Positions 11,340 through 21,321 of a stretch of 64,000 nucleotides of DNA are shown in pieces. Below the pieces are notes generated by a model. It was not told the DNA's origin. It made no database searches and saw only the letters and a list, made by a program, of their open reading frames with translations. Where the stretch lies: positions 62,001 through 126,000 of the forward strand of contig JAEILZ010000007.1 in NCBI GenBank assembly GCA_018873225.1, written 5' to 3'. The stretch's first letter is position 1. Every line of letters starts with the position of its first letter. The position numbers and the translations under genes were made by a program. The DNA is from [Phialemoniopsis] sp. UDSM-2020 (Eukaryota > Ascomycota > Sordariomycetes > Thyridiales > Thyridiaceae).

Positions 11340-13721
11340 ATGTACGGAAAGTCTGTCGCTCTCTTGGCCCTCGCGGCTGCTGCCGCCGATGCGGCGTCGC
11401 TCAAGGACATCAAGCATGTCGTTATGCTGATGATGGAGAATCGTTCCTTCCAGCATGTGAGACAGACCCTCCCATGTCTTGTTCCGTGCTGTCGTAATAC
11501 ATGGGCTGACATGTCGTTATGATTCTCTAGTATTTCGGTACCATGGCCGGTGTCCGCGGTTTCGCCGACCCCAACGTCCAGATCAACCCCAATGGACGCT
11601 CCGTCTGGTACCAGTATGTGGCCCCTTGGTCGGCCTCTGTTCAGCTGCATCCGCTCTAGATCGAGCTGTACTGACTCTGACGGATAATAGGGACGCCTCT
11701 GGCCTCTCGCAGGATGCTGACTACCTCCTGCCCTTCTACCTCAACTACGCCGGAGACGAGTGGTCCACCTACAGCCAGTGCCTCTGCGCTGGTGCTAACA
11801 ACTGGAGGCCCACGCAGCGTGCCCTGAACAGCGGTCTTAACGACCAGTGGGCCAAGGTCGCGACTCCTCAGTCGTGGGGCTACTTCAAGCGCAAGGATAT
11901 CCCTTATCACTTTGCCTTGGCCGATGCCTACACCGTCGGTGATCATTACTTTGTACGTTGCTACAGCTTGGGTCAATCGGTCTCTTCAAAAAGCCGTCAA
12001 CTTACTTATATGCAACGCTTTAGTCCTCCATCACCGCCAACACCGACCCCAACAGGTGGTTCTGGCAGTCCGGCACTATCAACGTCCCGGGTGGCAAGCA
12101 GCCACTCGGCTCCGGTGGTGTCGTCCTCGACAACAACCAAGTCAACGGTAAGGAGAAGTCCCTGCGATCAAGGAATTATGAGGAATGCTAATATTGACGG
12201 GGTCCCCGTCCAGGCTGTGACGGTCCCAACCTAAACTGCCTGCCCCTGCAGTGGCCCGCCTTTGCCCAGTACCTCGACGAGGCTGGTGTCGACTGGCGTT
12301 CGTTCCAGAACTCGTACGACTGGGCCACCAACAGCGGCCTCTTCTACTTCAAGGCCTTCCAGGATGCTCCCAAGAACTCGAGCCTCTACCAGCGCGGTCT
12401 CGCCTTTGACGGCGACAACGGCCTCGAGGCCTTCAAGAAGTCTGCTGCCGAGGGTACGCTGCCCGAGGTCAGCTGGGTTTTCCCTCCCGGAACTCTGCAG
12501 GAGCACTCTCCTCACACTCCCATGGATGGCGCCTGGTACATGAACCAGGTCGTCAGCGCCGCCATCAACGGAAAGAATTACAACGAGACTCTTGTCATGA
12601 TCAACTACGATGGTAAGATCTCATGCTACTCGAGTATTTTTCTATGGATGCATTGTTCTGACATCGCTGCACGGTCTAGAGGGTGGTGGTTGGGGTGATG
12701 CCGTGTACCCTCTTGTCAGCCCCGAGGGTACGCCTGGCGAATGGTTCGAGTAAGTTGCAACGACAATAACCGTGGGCCGTGGAAGATGCAAAGAGCTAAC
12801 CAGTTGTACCTCTAGGGACCCCTATGGAGAGCTCGGCTACACCTTCTCCGGCCCTGGCGTGCGCATTCCCCTGATGCTCATCTCCCCCTTTACCCGCGGT
12901 GGCCACGTCTTCACCGAGCGTGCCGACCACTCTTCCATGCTCCAGTTCCTCGGTAAGCGGCCTGTATACTACTTAAGGTACCGGATAGCAGGACATTATC
13001 ATGCTAACACTCGACTGGTACAGAGCTCTGGCTCACGGCCAAGGGCTACAGCAACGTGACGACGGAGCAGCTCTCCGACTGGCGCCGCGAGCACATGTCG
13101 GACCTGCTCAACGCGTTCGACTTTGAGAACCCAGACTACAGCATCCCTGACCTCCCGGAGCCGCCGACGCCCATCAAGGACGACAAGGGCAACATCGTCG
13201 GCACCTTCAACGCCGTGTGCAGCAAGGAGCTGCAGGGCCACTGCTCCGGCAACCCGTACCACGCGGCCATCCCCTACGGCAAGCAGACCGAGGAGGACTC
13301 CCTCTTCTTCGAGGACGGCTTCAAGAGCGTGCGCGGCGACCTCGGCGAGGGCCACTACATCGTGCTCGAGTCCCAGGGCTACGCGCTGACCAACGCCGGC
13401 GTCGACAAGCAGTTCACGGCGACCAAGGCCACCGACAAGCACGACGACATCCACCAGCGCTGGTCGGTCAACGGCCTCGCGGCCGAGGGCGACGAGTTCC
13501 ACGTCAAGAGCGCCCTCGACGGCAAGTGGCTGTCGCAGCACACGTCGCTGTCGACGTCGGAGAGCGGCGCCCAGACGTACAAGATTGCCTACATGGGCAA
13601 CGGCCTCTACTCGCTCCAGAAGGAGAACGGCAAGTACACCAACATCAAGGAGGACGGCACCATCTCGATCGACTCGACCCCTGTGGGCTACAAGCTGTAC
13701 AGTGTTACCTACCACAAGTAG
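11340..13721 (+). CDS. Secreted phospholipase C-type phosphoesterase
   Basis: Eight exons: 11340-11456, 11531-11613, 11691-11952, 12024-12147, 12214-12612, 12680-12749, 12816-12952 and 13024-13721; 629 aa, all phases close. It has an N-terminal signal peptide (about 18 residues, Ala-rich). Phosphoesterase-family landmarks follow in order: MMENRSFQHYFGTMAGVRGF, SPHTPMDGAWYM, INYDEGGGWGDA, and GPGVRIPLMLISPFTRGG followed by ADHSSM. The last 180 residues form a separate C-terminal region after the catalytic domain. The family includes fungal and bacterial PC-type phospholipases C and related acid phosphatases that release phosphorylated head groups. Substrate specificity cannot be read from sequence. 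Plausible roles are phosphate scavenging or lipid turnover outside the cell. Confidence 0.9.
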
Positions 13722-14197
13722 ATGGACATATAAAGTAGGAAAGGGGAGGGAAGGGGGTAACTATTACTCCGTGGGAGTCCGACCACTTTCTTAAGATACA
13801 GTACGGGCCTCGAGAGAGGTCATCTAGAAATCAAAAGTTTGTCATTGCTGCCCCATGTTATGTGCACTTGGGCATGAACAACGTTCACAGTATTGCGTTG
13901 TAGATCGCAGACCAGTAGATGGTCATGGTTAAAGGTAGAATCATCAATGTTACATTTGTGTGCTTTTTGCCTACTTATATATCATAAAAACAATCAAATA
14001 GGTATCATAAGACGAGTAGAACTAATCAAGGTGCTGCGCTCGCTTCGCTCATGTGGTTCATGTTCATTAAGCTCCCGTCATCATGATTTCGTCAGGAAAA
14101 GAGAGGAAGAAAAGAATTTTCCCCGGGTGCAATGCCATCGTTGTCGTCGTTCCCATCATTCGATACACACGCGTTCGTTTAAGACGTCGTCAGCTCA
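13722..14197. other. Convergent 3' region, no gene seen
   Basis: About 480 bp between two convergent genes, with locally A+T-rich sequence near 13960-14030. No coding signal. Confidence 0.5.
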
Positions 14198-16420
14198 TCA
14201 CGCCGCAGCCGACACCTCCTCGGGCGCCGCGGCCACGGCGGGCTTCTCCTCGCTCGTCTCGGGCACCACCTCGGGTACCTTGGGGGCCTCGGCCTCGGCC
14301 TTGGCCTCGGCAGCGGCGGCGGCGGCAGCCTTCTCCTTGAGGGCGGCCTCGAGGCTCGCCTCGGTCTCGCTCAGCTTGGCCTTAAGCTCCGACTCGGCCT
14401 TGGCGGCCTTGTCGGCGGCCTCGGTCAGGTCGCCGACCTTGTCCCCAAGCGTCTTCTTCTCCTGTGCAGTCGTTTCAGTCAGTGGTCATGATTCCAAATC
14501 CATGATGGCCGAACTTGTGTGCTGGCTTACCTTCTCGATAGCCTCGACCTGGTCCTTGAGCTTGGCCAGGTCGGCAACCTTGGCAGCGTCCTCCTCGGCG
14601 GCCTTCTTCAGCGCGGCCGTCTCCTGCTCGAGGGCTGCTAGCTTGGCGGCGTCCTCCTCCAAGGTCTTCTTCAGCGTGGCGGCCTCCTCTTGCAGAGCCG
14701 ACAGCTTGGCAGCTTCTCCCTCGGCAGCCTTCTTGAGGGCATCCCGCTCCTCCTCGATCTTGGCGGCGTCGTCGCTGGCCTTCTTCAGGGCCGAGGTATG
14801 CTCCTCCTTGAGCTTAGAGGCGGCGGACTCTGCCGTCTGAACCTTCTCCTCGGCAGTTGCGAGGTCCTTCTTAGCAGCCTCGAGGTCGGCGGTAGCCTTT
14901 GCCAGGGCCGATTCGCTCTCGGAGGCGGCGGACTTGCCCTGCTCCTGTGCAGCCACGAGGTCCTTCTTGACGGCCTCGAGGTCAGCCGTGGCCTTGGTGA
15001 GCGCAGACTCGTGCTCGGTTGCGTCGGCGGCCTTCTGGTCCTGGGCGGCGGCCAGCTCCTTCTTGGCGGCCTCGAGATCAGCGAGGGCCTTGGCCAGCAG
15101 GGTCTCCTGCTCGGCGGCGGTGGCCTTGGTGGTCTCATCGGCGGCAGCGAGGCTCTTCTTGGCCTCCTCGAGCTCCTGGGACAGGGTGTCCTTGGAGGAC
15201 TCGAGGCCCTGTGCCTTCTCCTGCCACGTCGCGGCCTCCTTCTTGGCGGCCTCGAGCTCGGCGGCGGCGTCCTTGGTGCTGGCCTCGCCGGCGTCCTTGG
15301 CCTTGGCCAGCTCGGCCTGGAGCTCGGCGACCTGCTGCTTCAGCTGGGTGGCCTCGTCGGCGGAGGCGGCGTGCGTCTCCTCGAGGGCGGTGTACTTTGT
15401 GGTCCACTCTGCGACGCTCTTCTTTGCCGTCTCGAGCTCGACTTCCGAGTCGGCCTTGAACGTGTCGTGGGACTCTTGCAATCTGGCCAGCTTGGCTTGG
15501 GCGCCAGACAGCTCCTCCTTGGCGGCAGCGAGCTCGGCGGCCGAATCGGTGGCAAGCTTCTCGTTTGACTGCTGCAGGGCAGTGAGCTTGTCATTGGCGT
15601 CGGCGAGGTCCTTCTTGGCTGCCGCAAGCTCGGCTGCTGATCCGCTGCTCAGCTCGTCGTGCGACTGTTGTAGTGCGGTGAGCTTCTCGTTCGCGTCGGA
15701 GAGATCCTTCTTGGCAGCAGTCAGATCGGACTCGGAGTCGGTCTTGAGCTTGTCGTGGGTCTGCTCTAGGGCGGCGAGCTTCTCCTGGACAGCCGCAGCG
15801 TCCTTCTTGGCGGCAGCGAGGGCTGCCTCAGCGTCGACCTTGAGCTTATCAAGGACGGACTGCAGGGCGCTGAATTCGTCACGGGCGGCGGCGAGGCGGG
15901 ACTCGGAGTCGGTCTTGTACTGGGCGTGGGTGCCCTCGAGGGTCTCGGTCATCTTCTCGAGGCGGGAGACGGCCTCCTGCAGGACGGTGTGCCTCTTGGT
16001 GGCGTCGCCGAGCTGGGACTGCAGCGAGGTGATCTCGCCGCGCAGCTCGGCCTCGAGGGAGGCGCGGTCCTCCTTGGCGTCGGCGATGGACTTTTGGGTG
16101 GCCTCGAGGTCGGCAGCCAGCTTGCTCTTCTCCTGTTGCAGGGCCTGGAGCTGCTTGGCAGCGGCATCGCGCTCCCGAGACTGTGCGGCGCCTTGGGACT
16201 GGGCGGAGGACAATTGAGCGTCGAGCTCCTTGAGCTTTTGCCTCAGCTCGTCGGCATCTTTGGACAGGGTGGTGTGCTCCTTTTCCTTCTTTGCCAGATC
16301 GGCCTCGAGGGCGGCGACAGTCTCGTCACGGTCGGCAAGCTTGCGCTCGAGCTCGATGCGGTCGGTCTTGTTCAGGCTCTGACCGCCAGTCGGGGCAAAA
16401 GCCGAGATGACGTTGCCCAT
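14198..16420 (-). CDS. Long Ala/Lys/Glu-rich coiled-coil protein with N-myristoylation-type start
   Basis: Exons 16420-14531 and 14461-14198, separated by a 69-nt intron; 717 aa. The start was set at MGNVISAF rather than the in-frame ATG nine codons upstream, because Gly2 with the following residues fits an N-myristoylation signal. After about 15 residues nearly the whole protein is heptad-like coiled coil, rich in Ala, Lys, Glu, Asp and Gln. It includes two runs of 32-residue repeats (separate entries) and ends in an acidic, Pro/Ala-rich tail. No enzyme domain is seen. A membrane-tethered scaffold is plausible (inference). Long antisense frames over this gene are composition artefacts. Confidence 0.8.
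14888..15079 (-). repeat. Second pair of 32-residue units in the coiled-coil gene
   Basis: Units start at 15079 and 14983, each beginning DLEA(A/V)KK(E/D)L and containing ESAL(T/A)KATA. A third start at 14887 is followed by diverged sequence. Confidence 0.65.
15344..15823 (-). repeat. Five consecutive 32-residue (96-bp) units in the coiled-coil gene
   Basis: Units start at 15823, 15727, 15631, 15535 and 15439. Each begins with a variant of (A/D/E)LxAAKKDL followed by EKLxALQQSHD. The period is exactly 32 codons by count; the fifth unit is the most diverged. Confidence 0.75.
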
Positions 16421-17517
16421 GTTGTGTTTTTTTGGGGTGGGTATCACAAAAAAAGAGGAAAAGGGAAATTAAAAAAGAAGAGGATGGGGTATCTCGAGAG
16501 CTATGAATCAATTTCCTTCTCACCAGAAAGCAGGAGAGAGAAGAAAAGAAGTCGGGTGTGAGTGAGGTTTGTGGGAGGGGAGAAAGTGAACTTTCGGGAT
16601 GTTTTTCTCTTATCGCGAATCAAAATATTTTTCTCTCTCTTTTTCTCTCTGCTTCGCTTCTTCACCGTCGGTTCACTCGGTGATAAAATGAGATGAGGGG
16701 ACCATTTAAAAGTGAAAGTGGGTGCAGCAAAGCAAAAAAAAGAGACCAGGGTCCTCGAGTGACAAGGATTCCCGACTTTTGTTGTTGGACAAGGGTCTTC
16801 TTGTTCTGCATCTCTCTTTTTCTCCTCTTCTTCCATGTGATTGAAGCTCTTCTCTTCTGGTCACTCTGCTGCCCAACCACCACCTTTACCCTCACCACAC
16901 CTCAATCACCGTGACTGTGAGTCAATGCAAGATGGATGATGATGGGTGGATGGCACATGGATACCTACCCAGAAGAAATGTCAAGGCCTGACCCGACCTG
17001 ACACCCTGACCGCCAAATGGACTCGCCCTCACCTCACCCTCGAGAATGACACCCACCCTTGACAGCACAGAGGAGGAGGAGACCCAACGGGATGCCCAAT
17101 AAGGCCTGAAGGAATTGAAAATAAATTGGTACCTCAAGCGGACCAAAGCCGGCAGTGCAGGGGTTCCCATGTCCAAAGTCGCTCCGGTCCACCAGTCCGG
17201 ACTGGACCAGCGCCTAACCAAACACTCCATGGATGGATGGATCCCTGGATGTTTCTGTGACTTGGCACACACACCAATGCTGTGCTGGCAACGAGTAAAG
17301 CACACACACGCGACAGCGCACACACAGAGAAAGGCACATGGACTGACTCTGATGTGCAGCCAGCCCAGCGTTCATGTACTCCGTTTCTACTCCATCCATC
17401 TGCCTGTTCCTGCATCAGACCGCAACCGAGATGTCGTTATGCTGCATCACCGATCGGGGGACGGGGATGCAGAAGTGTCTAGTCAATGCAATTGACCCAG
17501 TCTAAGTACAAGTAAAT
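16421..17517. other. Intergenic, low-complexity rich
   Basis: About 1.1 kb upstream of the coiled-coil gene and downstream of the aminotransferase. It contains A-rich and CT/GA-rich tracts (about 16430-16870) and a CA-rich stretch (about 17270-17330). No gene seen. Confidence 0.55.
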
Positions 17518-19077
17518 CTATGTAAGACAGTGGTCCTTAACAGCAGCCCCAAACGCTGCCACCGCCTCTGCGAGGTCCGCCTCGGCAGCCGCAGCAAAGG
17601 TCAACCGGAAATGCACACCGCTCAAGAAAGACTCGAGACCGGCCTCAAACCAGCTCCCTTTCGCCACCAGTGCCCCGTTTTCGAGCGACGCCTTGTAGAT
17701 CCTGTCCTCGAGATCCAGGAACAATTGTCTGGATACCGATTCTGTGGTCGCAGCCAGTCGTGCCCGTGCATCGCCGCCCCTCAGCCGGTCCGTGTCGATG
17801 CGAACCCAGACAAACATGCCCGTGGTTGGCACCTCCCACCAACACACATCCACCGGCAAGAATTGCTCGCATGCCCGCACCAGACTGTCCCTCTGCTGTC
17901 TGTACCGGCTGGACAGCTCGTTCAGCCACTCGAGGAAGCCCTCGTGGCCCCACGTCTCGTCCAAGAGCTTGTAGATCATGACCTGTGACACGCCGCTGAC
18001 AGAGAGCACGCCCACCTCCGAGTACGCCAGGAACTTCTCCATCACCTCCGAGCTGGCCGTCACCCACCCGCATCGCAGACCGGGCGACAGGATCTTGGAG
18101 AAGGAATCCAGCCGCATCACCCGGCCGTCCACGTCCAGAGACAGGTACGACCGCGGGAGTTGTCGCAGGAAGTCCTCCGCGCTCCCGCTCGCCGTTCCCA
18201 GCTGGAGAAAGTAGTATGGGTCGTCCTCGATGATGTACAAGTCGTGCCGCACCGCCACTTCATATATGCATTTGCGTCGCTCAGTCGTCTGCGTCGTCCC
18301 CGTCGGGTTCTGCCCGCAGGGGATCGTGTACAACACCGACGGCTTGGGTCCTCGAGAGGGATCCCAGCTGCTGAGGATTCTATCAAGATCCTCCGGCAGT
18401 AGTCCCTGCGTATCCATCTTGACACCAGCCACGTCCACTTCTTGCGCTTTGGCCGCCGCCACTGCTCCCGTGTACGTATGATCCTCGACCAGAACCGTGT
18501 CTCCGGGGTTGCAGAAGATGCGGAATGCAATCTCGGTCGCCGATGTCGTCCCACAGGTCAGGATCGTCTCCCAATCGTCGTATGGAGGATCGTGGATGAG
18601 CTCCACGTGCTCTGTCAGGAACCGGACCAGCTGCGGTGATCCGGCAGAGTAACCATAGTTCAAGGCCACCCCAAGGTCAAACCCGGCTTCTCCTTGGCGG
18701 CAGGTGAGAGAAGCCGCGCCATGGTCGACACCGTTCGCAACCTGTGCTCCAGGACGGCAACTTACCTTCGGATGGGTCCCAATTAGGTCCTGCGATATCG
18801 ACATCCACGGGAAGAATTCCGGCGCTGGTCTTGCCGCTGCCAGTGTGATTGTCCGTTTCTGGCCCGGCTTTGGGCCCATCGACGCTGTCTTTAAGGGTGA
18901 ACGCGTTTGCGCCTGGCAGTTGGTGCTGAACCGGTGTTGCAAGCTCCGGGCCGCAGCCTTCTCACCGGCCTTTTGTGTCTTGTAAAAGCTCGAGGTCGTG
19001 TAGGCGTAGCTTCCTTTGGGTAAGGGCTCCGATCGAGCCCTCTTCTCCTCGATCAGACCGAGCTTCTTGCGCAACAT
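17518..19077 (-). CDS. PLP-dependent aromatic aminotransferase (ARO8/kynurenine-aminotransferase type)
   Basis: Single frame of 519 aa. Fold-type I aminotransferase features are present: NPTG motif (GQNPTGTTQTTERR), IIEDDPYY, the PLP-lysine region DSFSKILSPGLRCGW, and CGTTSATEIAFRIF near the cofactor. The family moves the amino group between aromatic or 2-aminoadipate substrates and 2-oxoglutarate. The usual Gly-rich segment before the PEFFPW motif reads AAARP. A perfect GTAAG occurs at 18765, but every nearby acceptor shifts the frame, so I left the about 24-codon segment in the protein. Divergent from the decarboxylase at 19513: the product (an aryl-2-oxoacid) is that enzyme's expected substrate. 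Confidence 0.85.
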   Translation of the reverse strand: MLRKKLGLIEEKRARSEPLPKGSYAYTTSSFYKTQKAGEKAAARSLQHRFSTNCQAQTRSPLKTASMGPKPGQKRTITLAAARPAPEFFPWMSISQDLIGTHPKVSCRPGAQVANGVDHGAASLTCRQGEAGFDLGVALNYGYSAGSPQLVRFLTEHVELIHDPPYDDWETILTCGTTSATEIAFRIFCNPGDTVLVEDHTYTGAVAAAKAQEVDVAGVKMDTQGLLPEDLDRILSSWDPSRGPKPSVLYTIPCGQNPTGTTQTTERRKCIYEVAVRHDLYIIEDDPYYFLQLGTASGSAEDFLRQLPRSYLSLDVDGRVMRLDSFSKILSPGLRCGWVTASSEVMEKFLAYSEVGVLSVSGVSQVMIYKLLDETWGHEGFLEWLNELSSRYRQQRDSLVRACEQFLPVDVCWWEVPTTGMFVWVRIDTDRLRGGDARARLAATTESVSRQLFLDLEDRIYKASLENGALVAKGSWFEAGLESFLSGVHFRLTFAAAAEADLAEAVAAFGAAVKDHCLT

Positions 19078-19512
19078 GATTTTATTCAGCGGTCATGGTC
19101 AACATGGAACTACAGACTCTCAGGCTTTTTGACTCTAATTCCATCCTATTGTGAATTATATACCACATGTGCTCCGGTGTTAGTGGTTCCTCATCGGCGT
19201 GACGACTGAGTTCCCTCTTCTCCGAATTGTAGCAAAAGCTCGGAGAGACCCCCTCACCTTCGGAGTCTCGGAGTGGGACCGACAGGCGGCGAGATCCACG
19301 AAACGCGAGAGCTCCGCCGCGGCAAACCAGAACCGGAGCTGCATCGGACATGGAAGGGCGTGGGCGGTCCTTGAAAGGTGCATATATCTAAGCATGTTGT
19401 CCGGCAGCCCAGGAGCTGATAGGTTGGCTTTCTCCCCAACCCCGTACCATCCTCCTCTGCCCACCATTACCAACCACAGTGGACATCTTGAGCCGCCATC
19501 GTCACACTCACC
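19078..19512. promoter_or_regulatory. Shared divergent promoter of aminotransferase and decarboxylase
   Basis: 435 bp between the two start codons. It holds the CGG-type element cluster listed separately and a TATA-like CATATATCTA at about 19380, upstream of the decarboxylase. Confidence 0.6.
19219..19273. promoter_or_regulatory. Cluster of TCGGAG / CTCCGA zinc-cluster-type half sites
   Basis: TCTCCGA at 19219-19225 is an exact inverted match of TCGGAGA at 19240-19246 (14-nt spacer). Two further TCGGAG copies start at 19260 and 19268. CGG triplets in inverted or direct pairs are typical of Zn(II)2Cys6 binding sites. The regulator is inferred, with the gene at 21322-23600 the first candidate. 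Confidence 0.5.
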
Positions 19513-21252
19513 ATGCCTGGCTCTATCAACCTCGCAGAGTACCTCTTTACCCGCCTCCGCCAGCTGGGGTTGGGTGCCGTGCACGGCGTGCCCGGCGACT
19601 ACAATCTGCAGCTGATTGACTTTGTCGAGCCCTCGGGCCTGACCTGGGTCGGCAGCGCCAACGAGCTCAACGCCGGCTATGCCGCCGATGGCTACGCCCG
19701 GGTCAGGGGCATCGGCGCCATTCTCACGACTTTTGGGGTCGGCGAGCTCTCGGCCATCAACGCCATCGCGGGGAGCTACACTGAGCTCGCCCCCGTCGTG
19801 CACATCGTCGGCACCCCCCGACGGGAGTCGCGGGACTCGCGCCTCTTGATCCACCACACCTTCAACGACGGCGAGTACAACCGCTTCGCCAAGATGCACG
19901 CCGAGGTGACGCATGCGCAGACCCACCTCCGCGACCCCCGTTCGAGCGCTCAGCAGATCGACGAGGTGCTGCAGCAGTGCCTCTTGTCGAGCCGGCCCGT
20001 GTATATCGACTTTCCCCTCGACATGGTGGACACACAGGTGCCGAGGGACAGGCTCGGTACGCCCATCGAGATCCCGGAGCCAGAGGCCAACCCGGTCGAG
20101 GACGAAGTAGTCCGTCGAATCGTAGAGAAGATCACGGCTTGTAAACGGCCAGTCGTTCTGGTGGATGGCGAGAGTAAGCCGTTGGGCATCGTACCGGCCG
20201 TGCAAGAGCTAGTCTCTTCCAGTAGATGGCCTACGTGGACAGCCCCGTTTGGCAAAGGCCTGCTCGACGAGACTGTTGCCAACCATCACGGCGTCTATAA
20301 CGGCAATTTCCAGGACGCACCTACGCGCGAGTACATCGACTCGGCAGACCTCATCCTCAATTTTGGGCCCCATTACAGCTCGACCAACTCGTCCCTGTAT
20401 AGTGCTACCCCCAAAGCCGAGGTCACGATAGCTTTTACCATGCTGGGCGTCAAGATGGCCGCAACAACCTATCGGGATGTGTCGGCGAAGCGGATTCTAG
20501 AACGAGTGCTGCAGGCCGTCGACTTTGGCAAGATTGCCATCACAGATGCCCATAAAGAACTGCCTCGAGACAGCCTACTGTCCATACCGGACGAGGACAG
20601 GCCGAACCCAATCACGCAGGACAGGGTCTGGCGTTTCCTGGCCAAGATCTTGCGCTCGGGCGACATTCTCATGGGTGAGACGGGCACGGCGGGCTACGGC
20701 TCGCGCTCGATGCCCCTGCCGCCGCGCACCATCTACTTCTCGCCCGTCACCTGGCTCTCCATCGGCTACATGCTGCCCGCCGCGCAGGGTGCGTCGCTGG
20801 CGCAGCGAGAGCTGGCGCAGGCCTCCAACTACTTTGGGATCGAGGACGCCCGCACCATCCTGTTTATCGGTGACGGCAGCTTCCAGATGACGGCGCAGGA
20901 GCTCGCAACCATCATTCGGCACAAGTTGGACGTCACCATCTTCCTCATCAACAATGATGGATACACTATTGAGCGGTGCATCCACGGGCGGAAGCAGGTC
21001 TACAACAACATTTCTTTCTGGCGCTATCTCCTGGCGCCCGAGTTCTTTGGTGCGGACAAGGATACGTACACGGCCTCAGCAAAGACGTGGGGCGAGCTGC
21101 AGGACGCCATCAGTCACCCGAACTTTGCGGATAGAAAGGGGCTGAAGATGATAGAGATTTGCATGGGGCGGGACGATGCACCGCACGGGTTGCTCTCACA
21201 CTTAATGCAGACTCAGATTGAGAAAGAGGGCAGGGCAGATGGCCAGCAGTAA
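19513..21252 (+). CDS. ThDP-dependent 2-oxoacid decarboxylase (pyruvate/phenylpyruvate/indolepyruvate decarboxylase family)
   Basis: Single exon, 579 aa, full length for the family. All hallmark residues are present: GVPGDYNL (Asp), SANELNAGYAADGYAR (ThDP-activating Glu), LIHHTFNDGEY (double His), GDGSFQMTAQEL with NNDGYTIE (ThDP/Mg site and late active-site Glu). The reaction is non-oxidative decarboxylation of a 2-oxoacid to an aldehyde. Whether pyruvate or a bulky aryl-pyruvate is preferred cannot be decided by eye. The divergent aminotransferase favours the ARO10-like aryl option: Ehrlich degradation, or the indole-3-pyruvate route to indole-3-acetaldehyde. It ends 69 bp from the convergent regulator gene. 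Confidence 0.92.
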   Translation: MPGSINLAEYLFTRLRQLGLGAVHGVPGDYNLQLIDFVEPSGLTWVGSANELNAGYAADGYARVRGIGAILTTFGVGELSAINAIAGSYTELAPVVHIVGTPRRESRDSRLLIHHTFNDGEYNRFAKMHAEVTHAQTHLRDPRSSAQQIDEVLQQCLLSSRPVYIDFPLDMVDTQVPRDRLGTPIEIPEPEANPVEDEVVRRIVEKITACKRPVVLVDGESKPLGIVPAVQELVSSSRWPTWTAPFGKGLLDETVANHHGVYNGNFQDAPTREYIDSADLILNFGPHYSSTNSSLYSATPKAEVTIAFTMLGVKMAATTYRDVSAKRILERVLQAVDFGKIAITDAHKELPRDSLLSIPDEDRPNPITQDRVWRFLAKILRSGDILMGETGTAGYGSRSMPLPPRTIYFSPVTWLSIGYMLPAAQGASLAQRELAQASNYFGIEDARTILFIGDGSFQMTAQELATIIRHKLDVTIFLINNDGYTIERCIHGRKQVYNNISFWRYLLAPEFFGADKDTYTASAKTWGELQDAISHPNFADRKGLKMIEICMGRDDAPHGLLSHLMQTQIEKEGRADGQQ

Positions 21253-21321
21253 TAACGAGATCTGGACAAGTAGATTATGAACTGCATTCCATGTCCTCAT
21301 AGCAGACAATAATGATATATA

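Noticed and set aside
12999..13715. 238-codon minus-strand frame
   Set aside because: Antisense shadow of the GC-rich last exon of the phosphoesterase gene; low-complexity Val/Leu/Arg composition.
14934..16217. 427-codon plus-strand open frame (and a 292-codon frame at 14690-15568)
   Set aside because: Both lie antisense to the coiled-coil gene. Repeated Ala/Glu/Lys codons leave Ser/Ala- or Leu/Gly-rich stop-free shadows with no domain.
18693..18765. Possible intron in the aminotransferase beginning with GTAAG
   Set aside because: All acceptors in range give lengths that shift the frame (73, 76, 79 nt) or an impossibly short 24-nt intron.
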